From the NCBI GenBank assembly GCA_033763935.1, contig JANRJO010000068.1, forward strand, positions 62,001-126,000: a DNA stretch of 64,000 nucleotides, given 5' to 3'. The notes under the pieces were generated by a model, which did not search any database, was not told the origin of the DNA, and saw nothing but the letters and a program-made list of their open reading frames with translations. Shown piece after piece: positions 51,674 through 61,173 of the stretch (positions within the stretch are counted from its first letter, which is position 1; each line of letters starts with the position of its first letter). Position numbers and translations under genes: made by a program. Source of the DNA: DALYJJ01 sp033763935. GTDB taxonomy: Bacteria; Acidobacteriota; Terriglobia; Bryobacterales; Bryobacteraceae.

Positions 51674-53231
51674 CAGACGCGCGGCCGCCCTGGCGCTCCT
51701 GCTTGCCGCGTTCGGCTGCCGGAAGTCGCCCCCCGCGTCGCGCGCGGTGGAGCGCCTGGCGGTGGTGCCGTTTGAAAACCTGACGGGTGATGAATCCGCC
51801 GACTGGATTGCCCGGCTCATGCCGGTGGTCTTGTCCTCACAGCTTGCTGGTTCCCGCACCGTCCACGCCTTTCCCGCGGCAAGCGTGCGGGACGCCTACG
51901 GGAACCGCGCGACCCTTGTCCTGCATGGGTACTTGAGGCGCGATGCGTCGCAAGGGCGGCGGTACGTGGCGACTGTTGAGGACCTGTCCGCCGTGCGCGC
52001 CCGCGCGCACCATGAGACTTCCGAAGGCAACTGGCTGGAGGCGGCGTGGAGTCTGGCGCGAGCCGTCGATCCGCAGGCGCGGCGGTACCCGGCGGGCGAC
52101 CCGGCCTCGGCGAAAGCGCTGCTCGAACCTTCTCCACAGACGCTGGCCGCCGCTCTCCAGAAGGACCCCGCGTTGGCGCCGGCGCACCCCGCCCTGGTGC
52201 GGCAGTTGGCCGGGGCCGGCGACCGCGATGCCGCGATTCAGGCCGCCGAGCGGGCGCTGTCCGCGAAGCTGCCGCCGATCGAAGAGGCCGAGGTGCGCCT
52301 GGTTCTGTCCATGCTGCGGAGCGACCTTCCGGCGCGCCGGCAGGCCGTCGAAACCCTCGCCTCGCTCAAACCCGCCGACGCCGCCGCGGCCGCCGGCGCC
52401 GCATTGATGGCCTCTAACACCGGCGACCAGGCGAAGGCCGTTCGCTTCTTCGAGGCGGCCCTGCGCTCGGACCCCGAGAACGGCGAGTTGTGGAACCAGC
52501 TGGGATATGCGGCCGCGTACGCGGGGGACTTCGAGAAGGCGAAAAGCGCGCTCGAACGCTATCGAGCACTGGCGCCCGAGAGCACGAATCCGCTCGACTC
52601 GATGGGCGACATCCAGCTTCGCTTCGGACGGCTGCGCGAGGCCGAGCAGAGCTACCTTGCCGCGCACAAAGCGAACCCAGCCTTCGTGGGCGGCATGGCC
52701 CTGTGGAAAGCAACGCTCGCCGCGTGGGCGTCCGGCGATGCAAAGAGCGCCGCCCGGCACGCTGCGCGATTTCTCGAGCAGCGGGAGAAAGCCGGCGATC
52801 CCACCGCGCCCATTCGGCGCACGCGGTGGGAGTACTTGTCCGGCAATCGGGAAGGCGCCATCGCCCGTGTGTCGGCGCTGCCGGGCCCGCTGCCCGCCGT
52901 GCTTGCCGCCGTGTGGCGCGCCGATGCCTCTGGCGCGGGCGGATTCGCCAAGCCCGATCAGCAGGCCTTGTACGTGATGGACCTGATCATTCAGCGGCGT
53001 TTCGCGGAGGCTGAACCCATCCTGCGCGAACTGTCCTCCGCGCCGAACCGCGAGAACGCGGATAAAGCGCGGTTCCTCCTGGCGGGCGTGGCGCTGGAAC
53101 TGGGGCGGAAGGCCGAGGCCGCGAAAGCTCTCGCCTACTGGCCCATCCCCGACTCCGATCCCGATCCTGTCTTCGAAACGCTCGCCTTACCGCGTATCGT
53201 GAAGTGGAAGCAGGCAGCGGGAGCGAAGTAA
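51663..53231 (+). CDS. Lipoprotein with TPR repeats
   Basis: 522 residues from GTG. A lipoprotein signal peptide with lipobox AFGC (Cys19). An N-terminal part with VERLAVVPFENLTGDESADW resembles the adenylate-cyclase/TolB-type region seen in kinase-linked TPR proteins, and the rest is helical repeats (QLGYAAAYAGDFEKAKSALE, SMGDIQLRFGRLREAEQSYL). It is translationally coupled to the upstream TPR gene. The two are probably anchored on the periplasmic side of a membrane. Partner unknown. Confidence 0.83.
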   Translation: MFSSRRAAALALLLAAFGCRKSPPASRAVERLAVVPFENLTGDESADWIARLMPVVLSSQLAGSRTVHAFPAASVRDAYGNRATLVLHGYLRRDASQGRRYVATVEDLSAVRARAHHETSEGNWLEAAWSLARAVDPQARRYPAGDPASAKALLEPSPQTLAAALQKDPALAPAHPALVRQLAGAGDRDAAIQAAERALSAKLPPIEEAEVRLVLSMLRSDLPARRQAVETLASLKPADAAAAAGAALMASNTGDQAKAVRFFEAALRSDPENGELWNQLGYAAAYAGDFEKAKSALERYRALAPESTNPLDSMGDIQLRFGRLREAEQSYLAAHKANPAFVGGMALWKATLAAWASGDAKSAARHAARFLEQREKAGDPTAPIRRTRWEYLSGNREGAIARVSALPGPLPAVLAAVWRADASGAGGFAKPDQQALYVMDLIIQRRFAEAEPILRELSSAPNRENADKARFLLAGVALELGRKAEAAKALAYWPIPDSDPDPVFETLALPRIVKWKQAAGAK

Positions 53232-53232
53232 C

Positions 53233-53733
53233 TCACGGCTTTCGCCGGTAGTGGAACACCGCCTCCTGCGTCGTGCCGTCTTTGTTGCCGATGCGCACGG
53301 CGGTGACCAGTCCGTCCTTGCCGTTCCGCCGGATCGTCAGGCCGTCGAAGTACCAGGCATCCTTTTCGGCGGCAACAAGTGTAAATTCTCGCACCACCGC
53401 CTTCTCCTCCCAGCCCGTAAGGTCTGGATTGAAGTGCTTCAGCCGGTAGTGGAGCGTGCCGTCACGTTCCGTGATGGAGACGAACTCGTAGAACTGGATG
53501 GCCCCGTCCGGGCGCAGCTGACGAAAGTGCCCGGGGATCTGCCCGCCCGCCGGTGACGAGTAGACCTCAATCGCAGCGCCGCCGCCAAGCCCTTTGCCTT
53601 CCCACGTTCCTTCAAGCCATGCCAGGTCCGCGACGGTGGCCGCGGGCGGCTTGACGCCGGCTTTCGCCTGCCGGGTCTCCTCTGCAAACCCGCTGCCGGA
53701 GAGCAGCGCAAGACACAGTGCCAGTCTACGCAT
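53233..53733 (-). CDS. Exported DUF6265-like protein
   Basis: 166 residues with a signal peptide (about 1-20). A lipocalin-like beta domain: ADLAWLEGTWEGKGLGGGA, then IPGHFRQLRPDGAIQFYEFV, LHYRLKHFNPDLTGWEEK and a closing EAVFHYRRKP. The ATG 53733 is placed where the signal peptide starts; the longer frame overlaps the divergent ligD start. It ends one base after the convergent TPR lipoprotein stop. It likely binds a small hydrophobic ligand. Confidence 0.75.
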   Translation of the reverse strand: MRRLALCLALLSGSGFAEETRQAKAGVKPPAATVADLAWLEGTWEGKGLGGGAAIEVYSSPAGGQIPGHFRQLRPDGAIQFYEFVSITERDGTLHYRLKHFNPDLTGWEEKAVVREFTLVAAEKDAWYFDGLTIRRNGKDGLVTAVRIGNKDGTTQEAVFHYRRKP

Positions 53734-55900
53734 GACAAGGTATTCTAGCCGTTGTACTGTGCCGGCGAAGCAGGTGGTGGACATCGAGGGGCGCCGCGTC
53801 GAGCTGTCGAACCTCGACAAGCTGCTGTACCCGGCCGCCGGCTTCACCAAGGCGCATGTCATCGATTACTACGTTCGAATCGCCCCCTGGCTGTTGCCCC
53901 ACCTCAAGGACCGGCCGGTGACCTTGAAGCGGTATCCGGACGGAGTCGCCGCCTCGCATTTCTATGAGAAGGATGCGCCCGGCTTCACGCCGCCCTGGGT
54001 CAAAACGTTCCCGGTGCCGCGCCGCCGCGGCGGCAAGGACATTCGCTACATCCTCATCAATGACCTGGCGACGCTGGTGTGGTGCGCGAATCTCGCGAAC
54101 CTGGAACTGCATCCGTTCCTGCACACCGCGCCGCACATCGATCAGCCGGGCAGCGTTGTCTTCGATCTCGACCCGGGCGAGGGCATGGGCCTGCGCGAGT
54201 GCCTCCCGGTGGCAGGGTGGCTGCGCGAGCGGTTCGACGACTTCGGGCTGCAGGCATTCGCGAAGGTGTCCGGCTCACGGGGAATGCAGATCTATGTCCC
54301 GCTGAACAGCGGCGCCACCTATGACGTCACCCAGCCGTTCGCGAAGGGCATCGCGGAACTCATGGCTCGCGAACATCCGGAACTGGTGGTCTCCGAGATG
54401 GGCAAAGACCAGCGGAAGGGGCGCATCTTCATTGACTGGAGCCAGAACTCGGACTTCAAGACCACCGCCGGCGTCTATTCGCTGCGCGCCAAGCGGACGC
54501 ACCCGTTCGTCTCTGCGCCGGTGCGATGGGAAGAGCTGGATGCGCAGCATGACTTGACCTTCTCCCCCGCTGAGGCGCTGGAGCGCGCGGAACGGCTGGG
54601 CGACCTCTTTGCGCCGGTGCTCACGTTGCGGCAGGAACTGACGCCGCGGCGGGCTCCTCCGGCGGCAAGCAAGCCGGCCCGGGAGAAGCCCGCCGCCGCG
54701 CTCGCTACGCGGAGCAGCCGCCAGGGCGGGCGCCGAAAGTTCTCTGTCAGCGGGCGCGAACTGCGGATCGACATGCCGGCGCGGGAGCAACTGCTGCGGC
54801 TCGCGGCGCCGGAGCCGCCCGCCGAGGGCGTAGTTGAGATCATCGACGGCGGCATTGAGTCCGGCGCCATGGATGTGCACTTCGAGAGCGGAGTGCTCCA
54901 GGGCCGCGCGCGGCTCGAGCGGCAGGGGGACCACTGGTCCTTGCATCTGGGCGTATCGGAGGCGCTGCCGTTCGTCGAGCCCATGCAAGCCTTGCTCGCC
55001 TCGTCGCTGCCGGAGGGCGCCGAATGGCTGTATGAAGTGAAGCTCGACGGCTTCCGTGCGCTCGCCACGCGCGACGGTTTGCTGTCGCGCAAGGGCAAGC
55101 AGCTGGGCCGTAAGTTCCCTGGCGTGGAGCGGGCGTGCCGACTGCTTCCCGAGGGCACGATGGTCGATGGGGAGATCGTCTCACTCGACGAGCACGGCCG
55201 GCCCGCTTTCCAACGGCTGGGCGAGCCCGGCCTCACCACCGTGTACTACCTATTCGATCTCCTCTACTGGCGCGGCGCGGTCCTCTGCGCGCGGCCCCTG
55301 CACGAGCGGCGTACGATGCTGCAGACCGCTCTGGCTGAGGCTACGGATCCGCTACGCGTTCTCGGGCCGGTGGAGGGCGGCGGAGCGCAGGTCCTCGCAG
55401 CGGCGCGGAAGGCCGGTATCGAAGGCATTGTCGCTAAGCGCCGGCAGAGCGTCTACGAAGCGGGCCGCCGCTCCGGCGCCTGGACGAAGGTCAAGACCAA
55501 CCAGGGCCAGGAGATGGTGGTCGGCGGCTACTATCCCGGCGGCGCCGGATTCGGCGCCCTGCTGGTGGGCTATTGCGAAGGGGACAAGCTGCTCTACGCG
55601 GCGAAGGTGCGCGCCGGCTTCGTCGGACACGCCAAGCGCGACGTCGCGCTCCGGCTGGCGCCGCTCAGGACGAACGTCTGCCCGTTCGCGAATCTTCCCG
55701 AACGCACGGCCGGACGCTGGGGCGAAGGCATCACCGAAGAGAAGATGCGCGATTGCCAGTGGGTCCGGCCGGAGGTGGTGATTCAGGTGGAATTCACCGA
55801 ATGGACCTCCACCGCCCACCTGCGCCACGTCACGTTTGCGGGCCTTCGCGAAGACAAAGACCCGCGCGAGGTGGTCCGGGAAGACCGCTCTACTTCGTGA
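53732..55900 (+). CDS. ligD: LigD-type polymerase-ATP-dependent DNA ligase
   Basis: 722 residues of the bacterial end-joining ligase. The N-terminal archaeo-eukaryotic primase-polymerase domain (about 15-280) has the metal ligands Asp145 and Asp147 in VVFDLDPGEG, a third at FIDW (Asp235), and VSGSRGMQIYVPL. The C-terminal ATP-dependent ligase has motif I EVKLDGFR with adenylated Lys437, then VDGEIVSLDEHG, EGIVAKRRQSVYEAG and an OB-fold tail. The 3'-phosphoesterase (PE) domain of the three-domain form is missing. No ku gene is in the window. The ATG at 53732 shares a CATG with the divergent gene; an in-frame GTG at 53759 is possible. Confidence 0.92.
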   Translation: MTRYSSRCTVPAKQVVDIEGRRVELSNLDKLLYPAAGFTKAHVIDYYVRIAPWLLPHLKDRPVTLKRYPDGVAASHFYEKDAPGFTPPWVKTFPVPRRRGGKDIRYILINDLATLVWCANLANLELHPFLHTAPHIDQPGSVVFDLDPGEGMGLRECLPVAGWLRERFDDFGLQAFAKVSGSRGMQIYVPLNSGATYDVTQPFAKGIAELMAREHPELVVSEMGKDQRKGRIFIDWSQNSDFKTTAGVYSLRAKRTHPFVSAPVRWEELDAQHDLTFSPAEALERAERLGDLFAPVLTLRQELTPRRAPPAASKPAREKPAAALATRSSRQGGRRKFSVSGRELRIDMPAREQLLRLAAPEPPAEGVVEIIDGGIESGAMDVHFESGVLQGRARLERQGDHWSLHLGVSEALPFVEPMQALLASSLPEGAEWLYEVKLDGFRALATRDGLLSRKGKQLGRKFPGVERACRLLPEGTMVDGEIVSLDEHGRPAFQRLGEPGLTTVYYLFDLLYWRGAVLCARPLHERRTMLQTALAEATDPLRVLGPVEGGGAQVLAAARKAGIEGIVAKRRQSVYEAGRRSGAWTKVKTNQGQEMVVGGYYPGGAGFGALLVGYCEGDKLLYAAKVRAGFVGHAKRDVALRLAPLRTNVCPFANLPERTAGRWGEGITEEKMRDCQWVRPEVVIQVEFTEWTSTAHLRHVTFAGLREDKDPREVVREDRSTS

Positions 55901-58631
55901 GCCCCGCCTTCTTGAAATCCCCCGCCTTGAAGACGGAGACCTGCGCCGGGTCGATGTACTTGCGCAGCGCCGCTACCACGTCGTCGCTGGTCAGCGCCTC
56001 CACCTTTCGCTCCAGCTCCGCTTCCCACGCCATCGTGCGGTCGTAGAAGCGCTGCGTGGCCAGGCGGCCCACCAACTCCTGGTCCTGCGCGCGGCTCACT
56101 TGCCGCCCCTGCAGCCACGCCGCCTTGGCCGTCTTCATCTCTTCGGGCGTGAAGCCGTCTTTGAGAGCCCGCTCGATCTCCTCGCGCCAGGCTGCCTCCA
56201 CCTTCAGCACGTTCTGCGGATTGGTGATGGCGAAGGTCATGAACTGGCCGCTGCGTTCCCGCGAAGACGCGCTCGCCATTGACTGCACCCCGTAGCTGAG
56301 TCCGTCTTTATGCCGGATGCGCTGCACAAAGCGAGAACCGAACGAACCGCCCAGCAGGAAATTGCCGAGCGAGAGGGCAGGGAAGTCCGGATCGTTGTCG
56401 GAGAGCTGCAGCGGCACGCCGGCGACAAACACGGCGTTGGCCTTGTCCGGCGCCTCGATCATCTGGTTGGACATCTCCACCTTCTGGTACGGCCGGCGGA
56501 TCTCGGCGTACTTCTGCGAGCTGTTCCAACCGGCGAGCAAGGTGGAGGCGAGATCTTTCACTTCCTGGGGATCGTGGTCGCCCACCACCGTCAGTTCGGC
56601 CTTGGCCAGGCCGTAAAACTGCTGGTGGAACGCCTTGGCGTCCGCCAACGTGACGGCGCGCAGCATCTCGGCCATCTCCTCGGGCGTTGGTGCGTAGCGC
56701 ACGTCGCCCTTCGGGTAGCGCGACAGGTGGCGGTTGATGGCGGTGAAGGCGAGCTGCTGGGGTTCGCTCTTGCCGCTCTCCACTGCCGCCAGACGCTGCT
56801 GCTTGAGCTGCTCAAACTCGGTCTCCGGGAAGGCCGGCTCGCGAAGCATCTCCGCCACCAGCTTCATCGCCGCTGGCAGATTCTCCCGGGTGGTTTCGAT
56901 GGATGCCGTGGCGCCCGTCGCCGTTCCCGCTACGTAAGCGCGGGTCTTCAGGCGGTCCAGCTCGTCGCGAATCTGCTGGCGCGTTCGCTTCGTGGTGCCC
57001 CGGTCGAGCATGCCTCCCGCCAGCGCGCCCACTGCCGACTTGTCCTTGAGATTGGTCTCGTCGCCGAAGTGCAGGCTGAGCCGCGCGTGCACCGTCTTGC
57101 CGCGGGTTTGCTTCGGCAGCAGGGTGAGGCGAAGCTTTCCGCCAAACAGCTCCGAGCGCTGCGTGCGCTTTTCAATATTGGCGGGCGAGGGATCGAAGGC
57201 TTCGCCCGCGGCCACCGCTTCGGAGCCCTTGTAGTCCTTCAGCATCTCCGCAACGTTGGGAACGCCCGGAATCTCCGCGCGGACCGGCTTGTCCTCGGGG
57301 ATAAACACGCCCAACGTCCGGTTCGACGGCTGCAGGTACGCTTTCGCCACCCGCTGTACGTCTTCCACCGTGACCTTCTTTACGCGGTCGCGATGCAGGA
57401 AGAACAGCCGCCAGTCCCCGAGCGACGCCCACTCGGTGAGCCCCAGCGCGATACGCTCCGCGTCGTTCAACGAGAGGTCGATGTCTTTCAGGATCGCCGT
57501 GCGCGCCCGCTCCACTTCGTCTTTGGTGATGGGGTTGGCGGCGAGAGAATCGAGCGTTTGAAGCAGCGTGGCTTTGGCGTCGTCGAGCGATTGCTCCTTC
57601 CGCAGCGTCGCCTGCGCGAGGAGGAACCCGGGCTCGCGGAGCTGAAACTCGAACGCCCCCGCCTGCGCGGCCTTCTTCGACTCCACCAGAGCCTTGTGCA
57701 GCCGGCCCGAGGGAACGTCGCCGAGCACGCGCGCCAGAATGTCGATAGCGGCAAAGTCCGCGTGCGCGCCTGGCGGGATGTGATACCCGGCCATCACCAG
57801 TTGGTTGTCGCCGACCCGCCGCAGCGTGACGAACCGCTCGCCGTCCTGCGTCGGCTCCACGGTATAAGAGTCATCCAACTTGCGGTCCGGCTTTGGCAGC
57901 CCTCCGAACTTCTCGACCACCCAGCCCAGGGTCTTCGCCTCATCGAACTTGCCCGCCACCACCAGCACCGCGTTATCCGGCTGGTAGTGCTTGCGGTAAA
58001 ACGCCTGCAAGCGGTCAATCGGTACGTTCTCGACGTCCGACTTCGCCCCGATGGTCGACTTGCCGTAGTTGTGCCAGAGATAGGCCGTCGACATCACGCG
58101 CTGCAGCAGCACGCGATTGGGGCTGTTCTCTCCCATCTCGAACTCGTTGCGAACCACCGTCATCTCGCTGTCGAGGTCCTTCTTCGCGATGTGGGAGTTC
58201 ACCATGCGGTCCGCTTCCAGGTCGAGGGCCCAGCGCAGGGCCTCCTCGGTGGCGGGGAACGATTCGTAGTAGTTCGTGCGGTCGTACCAGGTGGTTCCGT
58301 TGAAGCGCGCTCCGTACTGGTTGAACTCCTTCGGAATGTCCTGGTGCTTCGGTGTGCCCTTGAACACCAGGTGCTCCAGGAGGTGCGCCATGCCCGTCTC
58401 ACCGTAGTTCTCATGCTTTGAGCCCACCAGGTAGGTGATATTGACGGTGATGGTCTGCTTCGAAGGGTCGGGGAAGAGGAGCACCTGCAGGCCGTTCGCC
58501 AGCCGGTATTCCGTGATGCCTTCCACGGTGGTGACCTTCTTCACGCCCGCCGGCAGCTGTTGCGCGGCGGAAGGAAGGATGAACAGGCACGCGAGCAGCG
58601 CGGCGGCGCACTGCGGAGCGATGCGGCGCAT
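55890..58631 (-). CDS. Periplasmic M16 zinc peptidase, two-domain
   Basis: 913 residues. Signal peptide (about 1-24, PSAAQ). The N-terminal half has the inverted zinc motif HLLEH (83-87) in GMAHLLEHLVFKG and VVRNEFEMGENSPNRVL. The C-terminal half is the inactive M16 partner, with GSRFVQRIRHKDGLSYGVQS near residue 785. The length matches pitrilysin-like family members. It should cut peptides in the periplasm. GGAGG stands five bases before ATG 58631; a slightly longer frame is less likely. It overlaps ligD tail-to-tail by 11 bp. TAAAAT at 58667-58662 may be its -10. Confidence 0.93.
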   Translation of the reverse strand: MRRIAPQCAAALLACLFILPSAAQQLPAGVKKVTTVEGITEYRLANGLQVLLFPDPSKQTITVNITYLVGSKHENYGETGMAHLLEHLVFKGTPKHQDIPKEFNQYGARFNGTTWYDRTNYYESFPATEEALRWALDLEADRMVNSHIAKKDLDSEMTVVRNEFEMGENSPNRVLLQRVMSTAYLWHNYGKSTIGAKSDVENVPIDRLQAFYRKHYQPDNAVLVVAGKFDEAKTLGWVVEKFGGLPKPDRKLDDSYTVEPTQDGERFVTLRRVGDNQLVMAGYHIPPGAHADFAAIDILARVLGDVPSGRLHKALVESKKAAQAGAFEFQLREPGFLLAQATLRKEQSLDDAKATLLQTLDSLAANPITKDEVERARTAILKDIDLSLNDAERIALGLTEWASLGDWRLFFLHRDRVKKVTVEDVQRVAKAYLQPSNRTLGVFIPEDKPVRAEIPGVPNVAEMLKDYKGSEAVAAGEAFDPSPANIEKRTQRSELFGGKLRLTLLPKQTRGKTVHARLSLHFGDETNLKDKSAVGALAGGMLDRGTTKRTRQQIRDELDRLKTRAYVAGTATGATASIETTRENLPAAMKLVAEMLREPAFPETEFEQLKQQRLAAVESGKSEPQQLAFTAINRHLSRYPKGDVRYAPTPEEMAEMLRAVTLADAKAFHQQFYGLAKAELTVVGDHDPQEVKDLASTLLAGWNSSQKYAEIRRPYQKVEMSNQMIEAPDKANAVFVAGVPLQLSDNDPDFPALSLGNFLLGGSFGSRFVQRIRHKDGLSYGVQSMASASSRERSGQFMTFAITNPQNVLKVEAAWREEIERALKDGFTPEEMKTAKAAWLQGRQVSRAQDQELVGRLATQRFYDRTMAWEAELERKVEALTSDDVVAALRKYIDPAQVSVFKAGDFKKAGLTK

Positions 58632-58687
58632 GATGACCTCCAGATGCAACTGACTGTTTCTATTTTACTAGCCAGCGCGGAGGCGCT

Positions 58688-60946
58688 CTAGAACCACTGC
58701 AGGTTGTAACTGAATCGCACCCCGCGGCCGATCTCCGGCGCCACCTCCTTGATCAGTGAGAGGTGGTTGCGGTACAGCCGGTCACCGGCATTGAATACGT
58801 TGACGCCGAAGGAGTGCAGGAAGTGCTGCGTGGCCCACGTGTAGCTCGAGTGCAGGTTCACCAGGCCATAGCCGGCCGTGGAGCGCTCGTTGAAGTAGAC
58901 GTCTCCCTGGCGGTCGGCCAGCACGAGTTCGGGGCGAACGCTGAGGCCCTTCCAGCGGTAGTCGATGCCCGCCCTCCCGCGCACCGGCGGAATGCGGGGC
59001 AGCGCCTGGCTGTTGCGCGTGAGAACGGCGTCCACGGCATCGAAGCCCAGGTTGAGCCAGAGCGAGCGCGTAAGGCCAAGATCCAGCCGCGCCTCCGCGC
59101 CCGTGTACCGCGTGTTGCCCTGCAGATAGTCCGCGATCGGCAGACCCTCGTCGAACTCGCCCGTCGGCGCCAGGAAGACGAAGTCGTTCAGCCGGTAGTA
59201 GAAGTAACTGGCTTCCGCCCGCACGCGCGAACCGGCGTGCCGCACCGAGACATCCAGGCCATTCGAACGCTCCCGCACCAGGTTCGGGTTGCCGATCTCA
59301 AAGGTGACGTTGCCTGGATGCGGGCCATTGTTGTACAGCTCTTCGAGCGCCGGCGCGCGGTAGGAGGTGGTGAAGTTGGTGACGAAGGCGCCTCCCTGCC
59401 ACAGCGGTACGTGCACACCCGCCGACCCGGACACCCCGTTGAACGAACGCTGCCGCAAGCCCTGCGCGTCATAGCCGTTGTGCTCAAAGCGACCGCCAAA
59501 CTGAAATCGCAGGCGCTCGAAGCCCAGTTCCTCGTAGCCGTACAGCGCGAACATGTTCTGTGAAGTGGGTGGCGCGAGCGCCTCTTCGCCGGTGGCTTCG
59601 TAGTCGCGGCGAAATCCCTCGAAACCGAAGCTGCCGGAAAGCGCTCCCCGCTTTTTCTGCGTGAACGTGCCGCGGTACGAGAAGATCTTGTTCGAAAAGC
59701 GCGTCCCGATCTCCGTGCCCTCGAGCTCGCGATGATTCCAATCGCTGTAGTTCAGCGCCAGGTGGAACTGCTCGAATGCCGAGCCCAGGTTTTTCAGCGC
59801 CCCGTTGAAGCGGAACACGTGACGGCGAAAGCCGAGCGACACCTCTTCGCCCTCTTGGCCGCCCAGGGGACGCAACACGTTCCCCAGCGGCCGCACTGGG
59901 GGCCTTGACCGCAACTCTTCCTTTTCCTCCAATAGCGACTCGACTCCCAGCGGAACACCGTAGAGTCCGTCCTGGATCCCGTAGCTGAAGTTGAAGCTCG
60001 CCAGCTCGCCGTAACGGCCGAGACCCGCCGTGGTGTGCTTCAACTCGGTAGCCGAGTTATCGACGTCGCCGATCGGGGTCCGGTAATCGCCGGTCCGCTG
60101 TCCGCCCCCGTTCGCCCACAGGATCCAGTTGCCCCTGCCGATCTCGAAACTCCCCGAACCCCCGGCCTGTCCGTTGCCGGAACCGAAAACCGTGTTCAGC
60201 GAACCGCGCACTCCACTGTGGGGATGCTGGTGCAGCAGGTGGTGACCGGTCACCGCATTCACCACGCCGCCGATGGCGTTGCTGCCGTACATCAAGGTAG
60301 CCGGTCCCCGGACCACTTCCACCCGCTCCACCGTGGAGGCGTCAATCGGTTCGCCGTGGTCGCCCGATTGCGATGACAGCGTCCCGGTGCGGATACCGTC
60401 CTGCAGCACCAGTACGCGGTCGCCGTCGAAACCCCGGATGACGGGGCGGCTCGAGCCGGGGCCGTAGCTGCGCTTGGTGATGCCTGTCTCGTTCTCCAGA
60501 TACTCGCCCAGCGAGGGCGCCGCGCCGCGCGTTGTCAGCTCCGTCGGCTGCAGCGAGCGGACGGTCTGGAAGCTCTCGAGCGATGTCTCCTCGCGGCCGG
60601 ACGCGGTCACTGTCAGTTCCTGCCGCACTGGTTCCAACCGCAGGCTGAAGTCGGCGGTAATCACCGCGCCGGGCTCGATGCTGACCTGCTGGCGCGCGTC
60701 CGTCAACTGGTGCATGTGCGCCAGGACGTCGTAGCGGCCACTCGGTACGTTCCGAAACTCGAAGGAGCCGTCGTCCGCGGTCTCTGCTGTTCGGCCCAAC
60801 TGGACGATGAGTACGGAGGCGTGGTGAATGGGACTGCCCTTGCCGTCCAGAACCACGGTTCCTTTCAGAGTGCCGGAATTCTGAGCGGAGGCAGCGGCGG
60901 CGGCCAGCGTGCCAAGCAGAAGCAAATGGAGCCTGAAGCGTGTCAT
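58688..60946 (-). CDS. TonB-dependent receptor with carboxypeptidase regulatory domain and His-rich segment
   Basis: 752 residues. Signal peptide (about 1-22), carboxypeptidase-regulatory domain (about 25-105: GTVVLDGKGSPIHHASVLIV), plug (about 115-245) with GYLENETGITKRS-like start, VIRGFDGDRVLVLQDGIRTG and VERVEVVRGPATLMYGSNA. The barrel ends in FSYNLQWF. This is a small, classical receptor rather than the Oar type. A His cluster at 235-243, HHLLHQHPH, right after the plug and HH at 41-42 suggest a transition metal such as zinc or copper. The upstream divergent gap holds three GGTGAGCGG repeats. Confidence 0.92.
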   Translation of the reverse strand: MTRFRLHLLLLGTLAAAAASAQNSGTLKGTVVLDGKGSPIHHASVLIVQLGRTAETADDGSFEFRNVPSGRYDVLAHMHQLTDARQQVSIEPGAVITADFSLRLEPVRQELTVTASGREETSLESFQTVRSLQPTELTTRGAAPSLGEYLENETGITKRSYGPGSSRPVIRGFDGDRVLVLQDGIRTGTLSSQSGDHGEPIDASTVERVEVVRGPATLMYGSNAIGGVVNAVTGHHLLHQHPHSGVRGSLNTVFGSGNGQAGGSGSFEIGRGNWILWANGGGQRTGDYRTPIGDVDNSATELKHTTAGLGRYGELASFNFSYGIQDGLYGVPLGVESLLEEKEELRSRPPVRPLGNVLRPLGGQEGEEVSLGFRRHVFRFNGALKNLGSAFEQFHLALNYSDWNHRELEGTEIGTRFSNKIFSYRGTFTQKKRGALSGSFGFEGFRRDYEATGEEALAPPTSQNMFALYGYEELGFERLRFQFGGRFEHNGYDAQGLRQRSFNGVSGSAGVHVPLWQGGAFVTNFTTSYRAPALEELYNNGPHPGNVTFEIGNPNLVRERSNGLDVSVRHAGSRVRAEASYFYYRLNDFVFLAPTGEFDEGLPIADYLQGNTRYTGAEARLDLGLTRSLWLNLGFDAVDAVLTRNSQALPRIPPVRGRAGIDYRWKGLSVRPELVLADRQGDVYFNERSTAGYGLVNLHSSYTWATQHFLHSFGVNVFNAGDRLYRNHLSLIKEVAPEIGRGVRFSYNLQWF

Positions 60947-61006
60947 GAGGGCGAGACCTGTCCCTCCAGGCTAGAAAGCCGCTGCCTCAGCGTGCACGTC
61001 TTATCT

Positions 61007-61058
61007 GGTGAGCGGGCCGGAACTCCGGGGTGAGCGGACCTCTTCGGGCGGTGAGCGG
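61007..61058. repeat. Three direct repeats of GGTGAGCGG
   Basis: Perfect copies lie at 61007-61015, 61029-61037 and 61050-61058, spaced 22 and 21 bases start to start, i.e. two helical turns. They sit between the divergent TonB receptor and YjbQ genes, 40-50 bases upstream of an extended -10. They look like multiple binding sites for one regulator. Confidence 0.6.
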
Positions 61059-61094
61059 AAGTGTTGTTTCGCCGCCGGGAATCGCCGGGGGGAT

Positions 61095-61103
61095 TGGTAT
61101 AAT
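61095..61103 (+). promoter_or_regulatory. Extended -10 promoter of the YjbQ operon
   Basis: TGGTATAAT (TG at 61095-61096, TATAAT at 61098-61103) is a perfect extended -10, 70 bases before the start codon. No -35 is visible, which is usual for extended -10 promoters. The direct repeats end 40 bases upstream. Confidence 0.65.
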
Positions 61104-61173
61104 TACGGTGGCAGGGAAAACTGTTGGATCTGGTTCGCAGTCCGCTGTATCTCATGAACGAGGGCATCAGACG

